Shown here piece after piece: positions 17,217 through 26,164 of a DNA stretch of 64,000 nucleotides. The position numbers and the translations under genes were made by a program. The stretch comes from CAXXOK01 sp963666755 (GTDB taxonomy: Bacteria > Bacillota > Clostridia > Christensenellales > Aristaeellaceae): positions 1,736,001 to 1,800,000 of the forward strand of contig CAXXGW010000009.1 of NCBI GenBank assembly GCA_963666755.2. Reading direction: 5' to 3'. Every line of letters starts with the position of its first letter. Within the stretch, counting starts at the first letter, position 1. The notes beneath the pieces were generated by a model. The model did not search any database. It worked only from the letters and a program-made list of their open reading frames with translations, and was not told where the DNA came from.

Positions 17217-17325
17217 AGTATATCACAACCCTGCAGGGTTTTTTTGTTTGAAATTGCGATATGATTTTGATTTATTGCTCTTGTTCTTCCTGCCGGATTC
17301 CGAGCGAGGCATAGTATGTTATACT
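17217..17325. promoter_or_regulatory. Divergent promoter region of the ABC operon and galM
   Basis: Minus strand: extended -10 TGA-TATACT (17217-17222) without a -35 match; the 14-bp perfect palindrome AACCCTGCAGGGTT (17227-17240) fills the spacer. Plus strand: extended -10 TGT-TATACT (17320-17325). Weak -35 boxes and the palindrome suggest regulated, probably activator- or repressor-controlled, expression. Confidence 0.5.
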
Positions 17326-17397
17326 GATATAGCGTTCTCCCGTTGTGGGAGATGTGACCCGCAGTCCGGCTGAGCCGTATTCGGAGGTTTCGCCAGT

Positions 17398-18381
17398 ATG
17401 GATTTTGAGGTAAGCAACACTCATGGCCTCCGCGTGACGCTTTGCACTCGGGGGGCCGCGATCCGGCGGGTCGAAACCCCGGATCGTTTCGGGCGTTTTT
17501 CAAATATTGCTCTATCGCCCTGCGCAAGGGATCAAAATTGGCCGCGGTATGCCTACGCGGGCGCCACGCTGGGGCCGTCCGCCGGGCGCGTGCCGGAGGG
17601 GCTGCTGACACTTGGCGGCAAACCCATTGCGTTGCAGCCGAACGAAGGCCCTCACCATCTGCACGGCGGGGCTTTAGGGCTGTCTGGGCAGGACTGGGTG
17701 TGCGAAGGGGCATCCGATACTGCGGTGCGGTTTTGCTGCTCTCTCCCGGACGGGTGGGAGGGCTCCCCCGGTAACCGTCGTTTTACCGTAACGTATACGC
17801 TGGACGCTCAGGATGCCCTGACTGTGCGCCTGCATGCGGAAAGCGACGCACCTACGTGGGTCAACCTCTCCAACCATGTCTACTGGAACCTGAGCGGAGA
17901 TTTTTCCACGTCGGTGGCGTCACACAGGCTGTTGCTGCCTGCCGATACGGTTTATTGGAACGATGCGGAGCACATTCCGCAGGCTGCGCGCCCCGTAGCC
18001 GGAACCCCCTTTGATTTCCGGCGGGAAGCCCTCCTTGGCCCGCGCCTACAGGCGGAGGATGCCCAGCTGGCCATTGCCCGGGGGTTCAACAATGCCTATT
18101 GTCTGGAGGCGGAAGGGGCGTCGATCCGGCTTTGCCATCCGGCCAGCGGTCGCGTGCTGCAAATGACCACCGACCTGCCTGCCGTTACGCTGTATACCGG
18201 CGGTTATCTGGGTGCCGATCTGCCGCTGGAGGGTGGGCTCACGGCCTCGCATGCCTGTGCCCTCGCGCTGGAGCCGCAATTTTGCCCGCTGACGCGCGCG
18301 ACCCGCGAGGCGCCGTTCGTCACCGCGCCGGGGCAACCCTATGACCATTGGATTGCCTTCCAATGGAGCGTTAACTCCTGA
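17398..18381 (+). CDS. galM: Galactose mutarotase (aldose 1-epimerase)
   Basis: Interconverts alpha and beta anomers of aldoses in the cytoplasm. 327 aa, the usual length. Family residues are in place: R64 in SAGRV, H89 in HLHGG, H160 in NLSNHVYWNL (general acid) and E292 in LALEPQF (general base). ATG 17398 has CGGAGG 10 nt upstream. It is divergent from the arabinose-type ABC operon and shares its control region, so it probably supplies the correct anomer of the imported sugar for catabolism. The aldose specificity is not readable. Confidence 0.94.
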   Translation: MDFEVSNTHGLRVTLCTRGAAIRRVETPDRFGRFSNIALSPCARDQNWPRYAYAGATLGPSAGRVPEGLLTLGGKPIALQPNEGPHHLHGGALGLSGQDWVCEGASDTAVRFCCSLPDGWEGSPGNRRFTVTYTLDAQDALTVRLHAESDAPTWVNLSNHVYWNLSGDFSTSVASHRLLLPADTVYWNDAEHIPQAARPVAGTPFDFRREALLGPRLQAEDAQLAIARGFNNAYCLEAEGASIRLCHPASGRVLQMTTDLPAVTLYTGGYLGADLPLEGGLTASHACALALEPQFCPLTRATREAPFVTAPGQPYDHWIAFQWSVNS

Positions 18382-18425
18382 ACACACCAGAGCAGGCCGT
18401 CCATGCGATCATTTGAAGTTCTTCC

Positions 18426-18491
18426 TTATAAATAAAATACCTTTCTGTTGTCATACGGCAGCTTTCCCCTGTCTTTACTCTTATCTTCCAT
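18426..18491 (-). CDS. Possible 21-residue small protein
   Basis: ATG at 18491 is preceded by a perfect AGGAGG at 7-nt spacing and the frame runs 21 codons to TAA. The peptide is highly charged (MEDKSKDRGKLPYDNRKVF then YL). It could be a real small protein, or the surviving start of a decayed gene, since the sequence after the stop still has a coding-like look. No family recognised. Confidence 0.3.
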   Translation of the reverse strand: MEDKSKDRGKLPYDNRKVFYL

Positions 18492-18868
18492 CTTAGGACC
18501 TCCTGTCCGGCACCCTTCGTGCAAACCCGATTACGTATGCCGTGGTATCGTCCTTGGGTTTTGAAAGAGTCTTTTCCAGGGAGCCGGCATTCAAACATCG
18601 CTTGCTGCTTGGCAAAGCAAAATTCGCGTTACTACTGCCGTTCCGGCCGTATAGCGCCTTTTTTGCGTGTAATGAGATGTGCAACCCGCAGAAACCACTC
18701 CCATATTACCGGCAAACATTCCGGCATTCAAAATGATAATGCAAAACAGGCTGAAAGGTACATTGTTCGATGATAAAGCCGTCAAATCGGCAATGCAACG
18801 CCGTCACCGCAGCTGATCTTCCCTGCGGTAATGCCGCAGACAGCATCGGTTCTTCCCCTGTCTCTCCC

Positions 18869-18897
18869 TTGACCCGCCCCTTGCGCCATGGTATAGT
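18869..18897 (+). promoter_or_regulatory. Promoter of the HxlR-LDH-AEC genes
   Basis: TTGACC (18869-18874), 17-nt spacer, TATAGT (18892-18897), about 70 bp before the HxlR start. Confidence 0.65.
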
Positions 18898-18966
18898 GCA
18901 AGGGATCGGCCGCCCGCGCCAAGCGGCGCAACGGCGAGCCGTACGGCCTTCACGGAGGGGATCGCA

Positions 18967-19341
18967 TTGCCGGACGCCTATTGCACCGATACCCACTGCC
19001 CGGTAGACGCCACGCTTTCCATGATCGGTGGCAAGTATAAAGCGCTAATCCTTTGGCATCTGCTGGACGCCACATTGCGCTTTGGCGAGCTGCGGCGGCT
19101 GATCCCGCAGGCCACCCCCAAAATGCTGACCCAGCAACTGCGCGAGCTGGAACAGAGTTTGCTCATCTGCCGCACGGTATACCCCGTGGTGCCGCCCCGT
19201 GTGGAGTACAGCCTGACGGAGCTTGGGCGGAGTATCCGCCCGGTGCTGCTGGGCATGTATGATTGGGGCGCCGCCTACCTCCGCAGGGAAGGGGTGGAGC
19301 CCTGCTGCTCCATGTCCAGGCATCCCGCGCATAAAGTCTGA
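18967..19341 (+). CDS. HxlR-family winged-helix transcriptional regulator
   Basis: 124 aa with the family core: CPVDATLSMIGGKYK, LRFGELRRLIPQATPKML, LTQQLRELE and PRVEYSLTELG, that is, a MarR-like winged helix with an N-terminal cysteine at the HxlR position. The start is TTG at 18967, with GGAGGGG 6 nt upstream; no ATG is available before the conserved region. Additional cysteines (C6, C11 and a C-terminal CCSMS) may make it redox or electrophile responsive, as known for some members. It is followed after 60 bp by the hydroxyacid dehydrogenase gene, which it probably regulates. Confidence 0.9.
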   Translation: MPDAYCTDTHCPVDATLSMIGGKYKALILWHLLDATLRFGELRRLIPQATPKMLTQQLRELEQSLLICRTVYPVVPPRVEYSLTELGRSIRPVLLGMYDWGAAYLRREGVEPCCSMSRHPAHKV

Positions 19342-19401
19342 CCGGTTTGAAACAGCAAGCCCCCATCTTCGGCGGGCCTTCCGCCGTACAGGAGGTTTTC
19401 C

Positions 19402-20355
19402 ATGAAAACCAACGTAACCAAGGTGGTGCTGATCGGCGCAGGCGCCGTCGGCGCCACCGCCGCATTCAGTCTGGTCGTCAAAGGCGTGGCGGCTGAGGTA
19501 ACCCTGATTGACGTCAACCGTGACAAAGCCCAGGGCGAAGTGTGGGACATGCAGCAGAGCATGGATTTCCAGAGCCGCAACGTGCGCGTGTCGCTGGGGG
19601 ATTACGCGAATTGCCGCGATGCGGATATCGTGGTCATCACCGCTTCCGCGCCATACGGCGGCGAAAACAGCCGCTTGGAAATGCTCAAGAAATCGGAAGC
19701 CGTCATCCGGCGCATTGTACCGGCCGTGATGGAAAGCGGCTTTGACGGCATTTTCATTGTCGTATCCAACCCGGTGGATATTATGAGTTATCTGGTCAAG
19801 GAGCTTTCGGGGTTGCCCAAAACGCGCGTGATCGGCACCGGCACCGTGCTGGAAACCGCGCGCCTGAAGCAGATCATCGGCCAGATCATGGACATGGACC
19901 CGCGCAGCATCGACGCCTATGTCATGGGGGAGCACGGCGAATCCATGATTGTGCCCTGGAGCCACGTGCGCGCGGGCGGCAAGCCGTTCCCCGAAGTGCT
20001 GGCGGACAGCCCGGAGCGCTTTGCGCAGGTGAACCTGGCCGAGCTGGTGGAGCAGACCAAGTTTGCCGGACACCGGGTTTTGGCAGCCAAAGGGAATACC
20101 CAGTACGGCATTGCCAGCGCCGTAACCGGCATCGTGACCGCCATTTTGCAGGACGAGAACAAGATTTACCCCATTTCCGCCTATCTGGAAGGGGAATACG
20201 GCGTTCAGGGTATTTATACCGGCGTCCCCGCCATGCTCAACCGCCACGGCGTAGCGGAAATCGGCGTTTTCAACCTGACCCCCGCGGAGCTGGCGCAGTT
20301 TCAGCAAGCCGCGGCGGTACTCAAGACCCATATCCAGAAACTGGACCCCTGCTGA
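19402..20355 (+). CDS. L-lactate/malate dehydrogenase family protein (L-2-hydroxyacid dehydrogenase)
   Basis: 317-aa NAD-dependent Rossmann dehydrogenase. Seen: GAGAVG (12-17), acidic D37 at the end of beta-2 for NAD, R91 of the mobile loop, N in SNPVD, R154 (substrate carboxylate) and the catalytic histidine in GEHG (H178). The position that is Gln in lactate and Arg in malate dehydrogenases (six residues before R91) is Y85, and the usual KPG of the loop is absent. The substrate is therefore uncertain, and a bulkier 2-hydroxy/2-oxo acid is possible. Start ATG after AGGAGG. In a row with an HxlR regulator and an AEC carrier, which points to export or uptake of the same organic acid. Confidence 0.88.
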   Translation: MKTNVTKVVLIGAGAVGATAAFSLVVKGVAAEVTLIDVNRDKAQGEVWDMQQSMDFQSRNVRVSLGDYANCRDADIVVITASAPYGGENSRLEMLKKSEAVIRRIVPAVMESGFDGIFIVVSNPVDIMSYLVKELSGLPKTRVIGTGTVLETARLKQIIGQIMDMDPRSIDAYVMGEHGESMIVPWSHVRAGGKPFPEVLADSPERFAQVNLAELVEQTKFAGHRVLAAKGNTQYGIASAVTGIVTAILQDENKIYPISAYLEGEYGVQGIYTGVPAMLNRHGVAEIGVFNLTPAELAQFQQAAAVLKTHIQKLDPC

Positions 20356-20401
20356 GGGGCTAAACACATTAGAACACGCAGGATGGAGCGCTGAAATATC
20401 G

Positions 20402-21328
20402 ATGGATTATGCCCGTATTGCAGAAACCCTTTTTAAACTGGGCGTTGCCATGGCAATCGGCTATGTGCTTCGCAAAAAAAAGATGTTTACCGCCGACACC
20501 AACCGCAGCCTGTCCGGACTGATCCTGAATGTAACCTGCCCGGCGCTGATTGTGTACGCCGTGTGCGGGCAGCAGGAGGTCAACCCCGAGGTGCTCCGCC
20601 TGCTGGGGTTTGGCGCGCTGATGTACTTGGTGCTCCCGCTGCTGGCTATGGTACTGGTGCCCAAGTTTTTCACCCCGGCAGATCAGCGGGGGGTGTACCG
20701 ATTACTGCTGGTGTTCGGCAACGTCAATTTCATGGGTTTTCCCGTAGTGCAGGCACTTTACGGCGCGCAGGCGATTTTCTACATCAATATCCTGAATATT
20801 CCCTTTACCCTGTTGATGTTTACATACGGCGTGCGTCAGCTGCATTTACGTTCTGGCGCAACGCCAGTCAAGATGCGGCCTGCCGATATCCTGACCCCCG
20901 GATTGATCGCCGGGTTGCTGGCGCTGTTCCTTTACTTTACGCACCTGACCGTGCCCTCCCTGCTGGTAGAAACGCTGGGGTTTGTCGGCGGCGTAACGAC
21001 GCCGCTTTCCATGGTGGTGATCGGCAGTATGATTGCGGATTTTTCCTTCCGGGAAATGTTCTCCCAGCGCAAGCTGTTCTTCCTTTCCGCGCTCAAGCTG
21101 CTGGTCTTGCCTGCGCTGGGGTTGCTGGTGGCGCGGCTGGTGTTCCCCACCGGTGATATGGCAGGCATCATCATGGTCAGCCTCGCCATGCCGTCCGCCT
21201 CGCTTTGCGCCATGGTCTGCAAGCAGTATGGCACGCAGGCACAGGCCGATACGGCAGCGCTGGGGGTATTCCTGACGACGGCGCTTTCCATGGTTACGCT
21301 GCCGGTTGTGCTTTTACTGCTCCGGTAA
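20402..21328 (+). CDS. AEC-family transporter (auxin efflux carrier / malate permease type)
   Basis: 308 aa with about 10 hydrophobic segments in two halves. Family features include 'LSGLILNVTCPALIV', 'GNVNFMGFPVVQALYG', 'TTPLSMVVIGSMIADF' and the C-terminal 'MPSASLCAMVCKQYG'. Bacterial members move malate, malonate and related organic acids. The ribosome site is modest (GGAG 13 nt upstream). Follows the hydroxyacid dehydrogenase gene by 46 bp and ends before a strong terminator, so it probably transports the substrate or product of that enzyme. Confidence 0.9.
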   Translation: MDYARIAETLFKLGVAMAIGYVLRKKKMFTADTNRSLSGLILNVTCPALIVYAVCGQQEVNPEVLRLLGFGALMYLVLPLLAMVLVPKFFTPADQRGVYRLLLVFGNVNFMGFPVVQALYGAQAIFYINILNIPFTLLMFTYGVRQLHLRSGATPVKMRPADILTPGLIAGLLALFLYFTHLTVPSLLVETLGFVGGVTTPLSMVVIGSMIADFSFREMFSQRKLFFLSALKLLVLPALGLLVARLVFPTGDMAGIIMVSLAMPSASLCAMVCKQYGTQAQADTAALGVFLTTALSMVTLPVVLLLLR

Positions 21329-21408
21329 GTGCAAGAGCGATACGCCTTTATCCGAGCCGACCCCGCGGCATCCATTGGGTTCTTCGACTGTTTCCCCTTT
21401 GCACGCTA

Positions 21409-21441
21409 AACCCCGACAGGTTCGCCCTGCGGGGTTTTATT
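21409..21441 (+). terminator. Terminator of the HxlR-LDH-AEC operon
   Basis: Stem AACCCCG...CAGG / CCTG...CGGGGTT with a TTCG loop followed by TTTATTTTT. Confidence 0.85.
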
Positions 21442-21499
21442 TTTCCAACCTGTTGCATCCAATGCTAAAATTTATCATGGATAAATTGGTCTAAACCGA

Positions 21500-21528
21500 T
21501 TGACTTTTTCGCATCCCTCCTCCATAAT
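21500..21528 (+). promoter_or_regulatory. Promoter of the RCK-VWA-tubulin-peptidase operon
   Basis: TTGACT (21500-21505), 17-nt spacer, CATAAT (21523-21528), just after the preceding terminator. The leader to the first start codon is about 115 nt. No other convincing promoter is seen within the following five genes. Confidence 0.65.
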
Positions 21529-21648
21529 CAAAAGGAAAGATTTGCCTTCTCAGGCAGGATCAGCATTGTTCACAGTTGAGTATTCTACCGGTGCGCAGCG
21601 TGTAACTGCTCAGCTTTACGCCCGCCCGGATCATTTCGGGGGTTCCGC

Positions 21649-23652
21649 ATGCGAAAAGTCCGAGAGTGGTTCAGCATTGCTTTGGCGCATCATACCCGAG
21701 CCTTTATCGCGCTGATGATCGTACTGCTCAACATTCTGTTCATCTTTGCGGGCGGGCTGCTGCTATTCTATGCCTCGCAGGGGCTGTATGCCAATATCCC
21801 CGACGCGATCATCGGTACCGTCAAGATGATCCTGGACGCGGGCTTCATGCGGGATACGCCGGATTATCGCCTGACGGCGCTGCTTGTCCTCATCGTTGTG
21901 GTAGGGATGATCGTTTTCTCCGGCGCGACCATGGGCTATCTGGTCGCTTTCATATCCAAGCTGATCTCCGAAGCGGAGGGCGGGCGCAAGCGGCTGCGCA
22001 TCTCCAACCATATCGTGATTCTCAACTGGAACATGCGCGCCAGCGAAATCATCAATGATCTGCTGTATGCACAGCATAGGGAACGCGTGGTGGTGCTGGT
22101 CGGCAAAAACCGCGAAGCCGTGCAACGGGAGATTGCCGCACGCATTGATTCCACCTTGCAGGCCCACCGGCAGCAGGCGGAGGGCTGTGCCGGCGAAGGC
22201 GGTAACGCGCACATCCGGCATAAGCCCATCGTGATCGTGCGGGAAGGCGACATCTTTTCCGCTGTGGAATTGCACGATATTTCCCTTTCTCGGGCGAAAA
22301 CGATTATCGTGCTGGGCCGTGACACCAAGAACAGCTCCTGTCAGGATGGCGACAGCGCTACGCAGCAAGGCAACGTGCTTACCGTGAAAACGCTGATTCA
22401 GGTGGCGGATGCCCTGAGCCACAGCCGGGAGGAAAACCATCCCAAGGTGATTGTGGAAGTGGATGACGAATGGACCGAGCGGCTGACCATCATCGTCGCC
22501 GAACGCATCGCCCGGTTGCAGAAGGAGCACGCACCGGAAATCAGCATCATCCCGGTATTCCGCACTTTGGGGCAGATTCTGGCGCAGTTCTCCATCATGC
22601 CTGCTTTAAACCACGTATACAGCGAGCTGTTTTCCAACCGTGGCGCCTCATTTTATACCCACACGGAGGCAGCGACGGGTCAGGAGCCCGCGCTGGTCGA
22701 CTGGCTCGCCACACGCCCCGCCGCGCTGCCATTGCAGTGGACACGGGACGGCGCCTGCCGCTCGCTGGTGTATCTGGCCAATGACGAAGCCGCGCTGCAG
22801 CATACCTGCGCACCCCTGCCCGTAACGCATACGGTAGAGCTGAACCCCGCTTATGCCATACCCGGCACACATGTGCTGATTATCGGTCACAACAGCAACT
22901 GCAAGGCCATTCTGGACAGCTTTGATGCCTTCCGCTCGGAGTGGGGCTTGCAGGAGCAAGACCCCGTGCACCTTTGCATACTGGACGATACCGCGCACAT
23001 CGACCTCTGGGAGGAACGCCCCTACATTACCCGTTACCCGACCCAAAGCATCTACGATAAAGATGCGGTGATGGCGCTTCTGCGGCAGGCGCTGGAACGC
23101 CACACCGACAAGCTGAGCATCCTGATCCTCTCCGACGATACGCTGCCCCCCGAAGCCTATGATTCCTACGTGCTCACATATCTGATCTACGTGCGCGAGC
23201 TTGTGGACAGCCTGCCCCAAACAGCGCGGGCAGTGGATATCATCGTGGAAATACTGGACCCGCGGCACTCCGACGTGGTCAAGAGTTACAGTGTGGAGAA
23301 CATCGTGATCAGCAACCGCTATGTAAGCCGCATCGTGCTGCAGTGCGGGGAAAAAGACCGGCTCTACCGTTTCTATCAGGATGTGCTCACCTACGACGAG
23401 CCCGGCCGCCCGCTTAGCAGCAAGGAAATCTATCTGAAACGCGCCGGGGACTACTTCGTTTCCCTGCCTCCCTGCATGACCGAGGCAGAGCTGGTACAGG
23501 CCACCTTTACCGCCTCGCCTGCGGATAACCCGAACGTGCTGCTGGGCGTGATCGACATTATTGGCGTAATCCGTCTCTTTTCCGGAGACCGCCGCGACGC
23601 AACCGTACAGTTATGCGAACAGGATCGGCTGATCGTGTTCGCCTGCCATTGA
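21649..23652 (+). CDS. CASTOR/POLLUX-like ion channel with tandem RCK domains
   Basis: 667-aa membrane protein. TM1 at about 18-43, a pore-helix-like stretch with D63-A64-G65 (the DAG tripeptide also found in the filter of plant CASTOR), and TM2 at about 75-100. A first RCK-type Rossmann domain begins at 'SNHIVILNWN' (about 116) and a second at 'GTHVLIIGHNSN' (about 412). The usual GxGxxG is replaced by LNWN and GHNSN, as in CASTOR/POLLUX relatives. It is predicted to be a ligand-gated cation channel in the cytoplasmic membrane. ATG 21649 has only a weak GGGGG ahead. First gene of a five-gene cluster with 22 bp to the VWA gene, so it is likely part of that machine. Confidence 0.85.
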   Translation: MRKVREWFSIALAHHTRAFIALMIVLLNILFIFAGGLLLFYASQGLYANIPDAIIGTVKMILDAGFMRDTPDYRLTALLVLIVVVGMIVFSGATMGYLVAFISKLISEAEGGRKRLRISNHIVILNWNMRASEIINDLLYAQHRERVVVLVGKNREAVQREIAARIDSTLQAHRQQAEGCAGEGGNAHIRHKPIVIVREGDIFSAVELHDISLSRAKTIIVLGRDTKNSSCQDGDSATQQGNVLTVKTLIQVADALSHSREENHPKVIVEVDDEWTERLTIIVAERIARLQKEHAPEISIIPVFRTLGQILAQFSIMPALNHVYSELFSNRGASFYTHTEAATGQEPALVDWLATRPAALPLQWTRDGACRSLVYLANDEAALQHTCAPLPVTHTVELNPAYAIPGTHVLIIGHNSNCKAILDSFDAFRSEWGLQEQDPVHLCILDDTAHIDLWEERPYITRYPTQSIYDKDAVMALLRQALERHTDKLSILILSDDTLPPEAYDSYVLTYLIYVRELVDSLPQTARAVDIIVEILDPRHSDVVKSYSVENIVISNRYVSRIVLQCGEKDRLYRFYQDVLTYDEPGRPLSSKEIYLKRAGDYFVSLPPCMTEAELVQATFTASPADNPNVLLGVIDIIGVIRLFSGDRRDATVQLCEQDRLIVFACH

Positions 23653-23674
23653 ACAGACAACGGGGGGATGGAAC

Positions 23675-26134
23675 ATGATCCGGATACGTCATGCCCGACG
23701 CGTGGTTGCGGTGCTGCTTGCGTTACTGCTGGTTTGTTTTACACTGCCGGGGCTGGCAAGCGGTAACATGCTCGGTGCCAAACGCAAGTATGTCCATCTG
23801 GTGCTGGACGATTCCGGCAGCATGATGGGCGACGGCAAGTGGACGGCGGCCTGCTATGCGCTGCAAAGCCTGAGCGCCATGCTCAGCGCCGAGGATGTGC
23901 TGGTGCTCTATCGCCTCAACAGCTTTGACACCGTCCGCCTTACCGGGCTGAGCGGCTCGGAACGGATTGCGCAGATCAACCTGTTCCTGCCCCCCATGAG
24001 CGATGGCAAGACCCCGATTGCGCAGGTGCAGCAGGCAGCCGCGGATTTGGCCGCCGTGCCCGACACCTACGATAAGTGGCTGGTTGTGGTGGCAGACGGG
24101 GTGTTCGACGGCTTTAAAAGCAAGCAAGCTAAACTGTTAAACGAGTTTCGCAGTTACAAGCCCGGCGCGGACACCTTCCGCCTTGCCTATATGGGCATCG
24201 GCAGCGACGTCATTACCATCGGCAAAGAGGATGGCGATTTGGTGGCAGAAGGCATCTACCCCTACTATGCCACCGATACGCACAATAACCTGACCGACAA
24301 CGGCATCATCAGCAAGCTCAACAAAATCGGCAACACCATCTTTACCAACTATGTGCTTAAAAACGCATGCACCTCCACTGCCAACGGCCAGCTGACTCTC
24401 AACCTGGAAATGCCCATGGAGCAACTGATCGTGATAGCGCAGGGCGTAAACCTGACGCTGGGGGATACACTGCGCAGCGCCGGAGGCGCCACGGTAGCGG
24501 GTACGATCGCCAACCCGCGGTTTGAGGAGCTGAGCGGCTGCATCGCGTCGTTCCCCTCCGGCGGCTCCGGCGTACCCGCGGGGGTCTACACGCTTTCCTA
24601 TCAGGCGGAGAATTTCGACCCCTCCCAGTTGATGGTATACGCGCGCCCGGCCGTCGATATCGGCGTTGACCTGTTCAGCGACGGGGTGTCGCTCAAACCC
24701 GGCGGTGCCGACCTGGCCGAAGGCCGCTACACCTACGAAGCCTACCTGATCGACCCCCAGACGGGCAACCACATCCCCCAGAGCGAACAAACGCAGGACA
24801 TTTACAATACGCTTACCACCACCATCACCAACAACGATAAGCAGGAAACCGGCGGCTCCGGCGGCACACTGACCGCCCAGCGCGGCACGCTCAACATCCT
24901 GTCGGTGGCGCTGGTGCCCCCCAGCAACGCGCGCATCGAGGCCAACCAGGGGCACGGCATCAGCTTCCGGATTGTGCCGGAAAAGCCGCCCACCCCCGTC
25001 ATCTCCTTGCAGCAAAACGGCAAGGCCGTTTCCGGTAAGACCATCACGCTGGATAACGACGCGCAGACCGCGGACGACCAGCTATCCTGGAGCATCGCGT
25101 GGGAGGACGCACAAACCGGGCAGCCCGCCTCCGAAAGCCTCCTGCGCCGTACCGACTATACCGTGACCGTTTCCAACGCGACGCAGCCGCAACAGACCCT
25201 AAAAACCTCACAGGGCAGCCTGACCGCACAGCGGGGCACCCTGCGCATTGCGGTGCAAGCGAAGCTGGACAACGGCGAAACCTCCGCCGCCGAAGCGGAG
25301 TGGACCGTGACTGCCACCGGCGGCATTCAGGCAGGCGAAGCCCCCGTCTGGAAACTGTCCGACCTTGAAACCAACCCGGATTATTCGCTGAGCGTAGTCG
25401 CCACGATCGGAGATCAGCCCCTGACGGAGGAGCAATGGAAAACCGCCGAGCTGGTGATTGAGCAGGACGGTGGGCTGGATTGGAACATCGAACCCGGTAC
25501 GCAGGTATCCACCTGGGTACTGCGGCCGCGTTACCAGAACGGGGATATGCTCTCGACCGCAACCGGGGATCATTCCATCCTGGTCACAGCCCGGCTGGCC
25601 GATCAAAGCCAGTACACCACATTCACCAAAGCCCGCCTCCCCTTTACCGTGCTGGATCTGTCGCAGGCCGAGCGGTTCAAGATGCTGTTTGATCGCTACT
25701 TCATCCCTGTGCTGATTTTGCTGATCGTGCTGGTGATCGGGATTGGCTACCTACCCTTTGTCAAAAACTACTTCCCGCGCATGTCGCCCGTCGTACAGCA
25801 GGCAAGCGGCCGCGATCCGTCCACGGAAAGCCCCTCCTTACGCTTGAGCTGGAAGAGCTTCCTGCCCTACGTACCCATGAGCGGCACACTGGATCCGAAC
25901 TACTCCACCGATAACATTTCCCCCACGCTGCACCTGAAGGCCGGAAAGCAGCATGTGTTTTATATCCGCAACGCAGAAGATTTTGTCGGGCTAAACAACG
26001 TAACGATTGATGACGAACGCATCACCGAAGTCCCATCCCGAGGGCTGCGCGTTGGGCTGAACAGTACCATCCACATGCGCAGCGACACAAACTATCTGGC
26101 AAAATATCTGTTTACGTTCAACGGGCAATCGTAA
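23675..26134 (+). CDS. Membrane-anchored von Willebrand factor A domain protein
   Basis: 819 aa. N-terminal signal peptide or anchor (MIRIRHARRVVAVLLALLLVCF...LASG). VWA domain at about 35-220 with an intact metal site: D45-x-S47-x-S49 (DDSGS), the threonine of GKTP and the aspartate of VADGVF. Then repetitive beta-rich segments (about 225-660) containing the near-duplicate 'GTLTAQRGTLNI' and 'GSLTAQRGTLRI'. One TM helix lies at about 676-698 and a cytoplasmic tail of about 120 residues follows. The VWA is therefore outside, with a signal path to the cytoplasm. GGGGGG precedes ATG at 7 nt. Lies between the RCK channel and the tubulin-like GTPase. Confidence 0.88.
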   Translation: MIRIRHARRVVAVLLALLLVCFTLPGLASGNMLGAKRKYVHLVLDDSGSMMGDGKWTAACYALQSLSAMLSAEDVLVLYRLNSFDTVRLTGLSGSERIAQINLFLPPMSDGKTPIAQVQQAAADLAAVPDTYDKWLVVVADGVFDGFKSKQAKLLNEFRSYKPGADTFRLAYMGIGSDVITIGKEDGDLVAEGIYPYYATDTHNNLTDNGIISKLNKIGNTIFTNYVLKNACTSTANGQLTLNLEMPMEQLIVIAQGVNLTLGDTLRSAGGATVAGTIANPRFEELSGCIASFPSGGSGVPAGVYTLSYQAENFDPSQLMVYARPAVDIGVDLFSDGVSLKPGGADLAEGRYTYEAYLIDPQTGNHIPQSEQTQDIYNTLTTTITNNDKQETGGSGGTLTAQRGTLNILSVALVPPSNARIEANQGHGISFRIVPEKPPTPVISLQQNGKAVSGKTITLDNDAQTADDQLSWSIAWEDAQTGQPASESLLRRTDYTVTVSNATQPQQTLKTSQGSLTAQRGTLRIAVQAKLDNGETSAAEAEWTVTATGGIQAGEAPVWKLSDLETNPDYSLSVVATIGDQPLTEEQWKTAELVIEQDGGLDWNIEPGTQVSTWVLRPRYQNGDMLSTATGDHSILVTARLADQSQYTTFTKARLPFTVLDLSQAERFKMLFDRYFIPVLILLIVLVIGIGYLPFVKNYFPRMSPVVQQASGRDPSTESPSLRLSWKSFLPYVPMSGTLDPNYSTDNISPTLHLKAGKQHVFYIRNAEDFVGLNNVTIDDERITEVPSRGLRVGLNSTIHMRSDTNYLAKYLFTFNGQS

Positions 26135-26164
26135 CTACAGGCTTAATGCAGGAGGTTGATGGAC

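Larger units (their letters stand above)
18382..18966. other. Intergenic region, 585 bp
   Basis: No full gene. It holds a possible 21-codon minus-strand ORF with a good ribosome site (18426-18491), two occurrences of CCGGCATTCAAA and, at the right end, the promoter of the HxlR gene. The rest is noticeably more AT-rich than its neighbours and may be decayed DNA. Confidence 0.5.
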
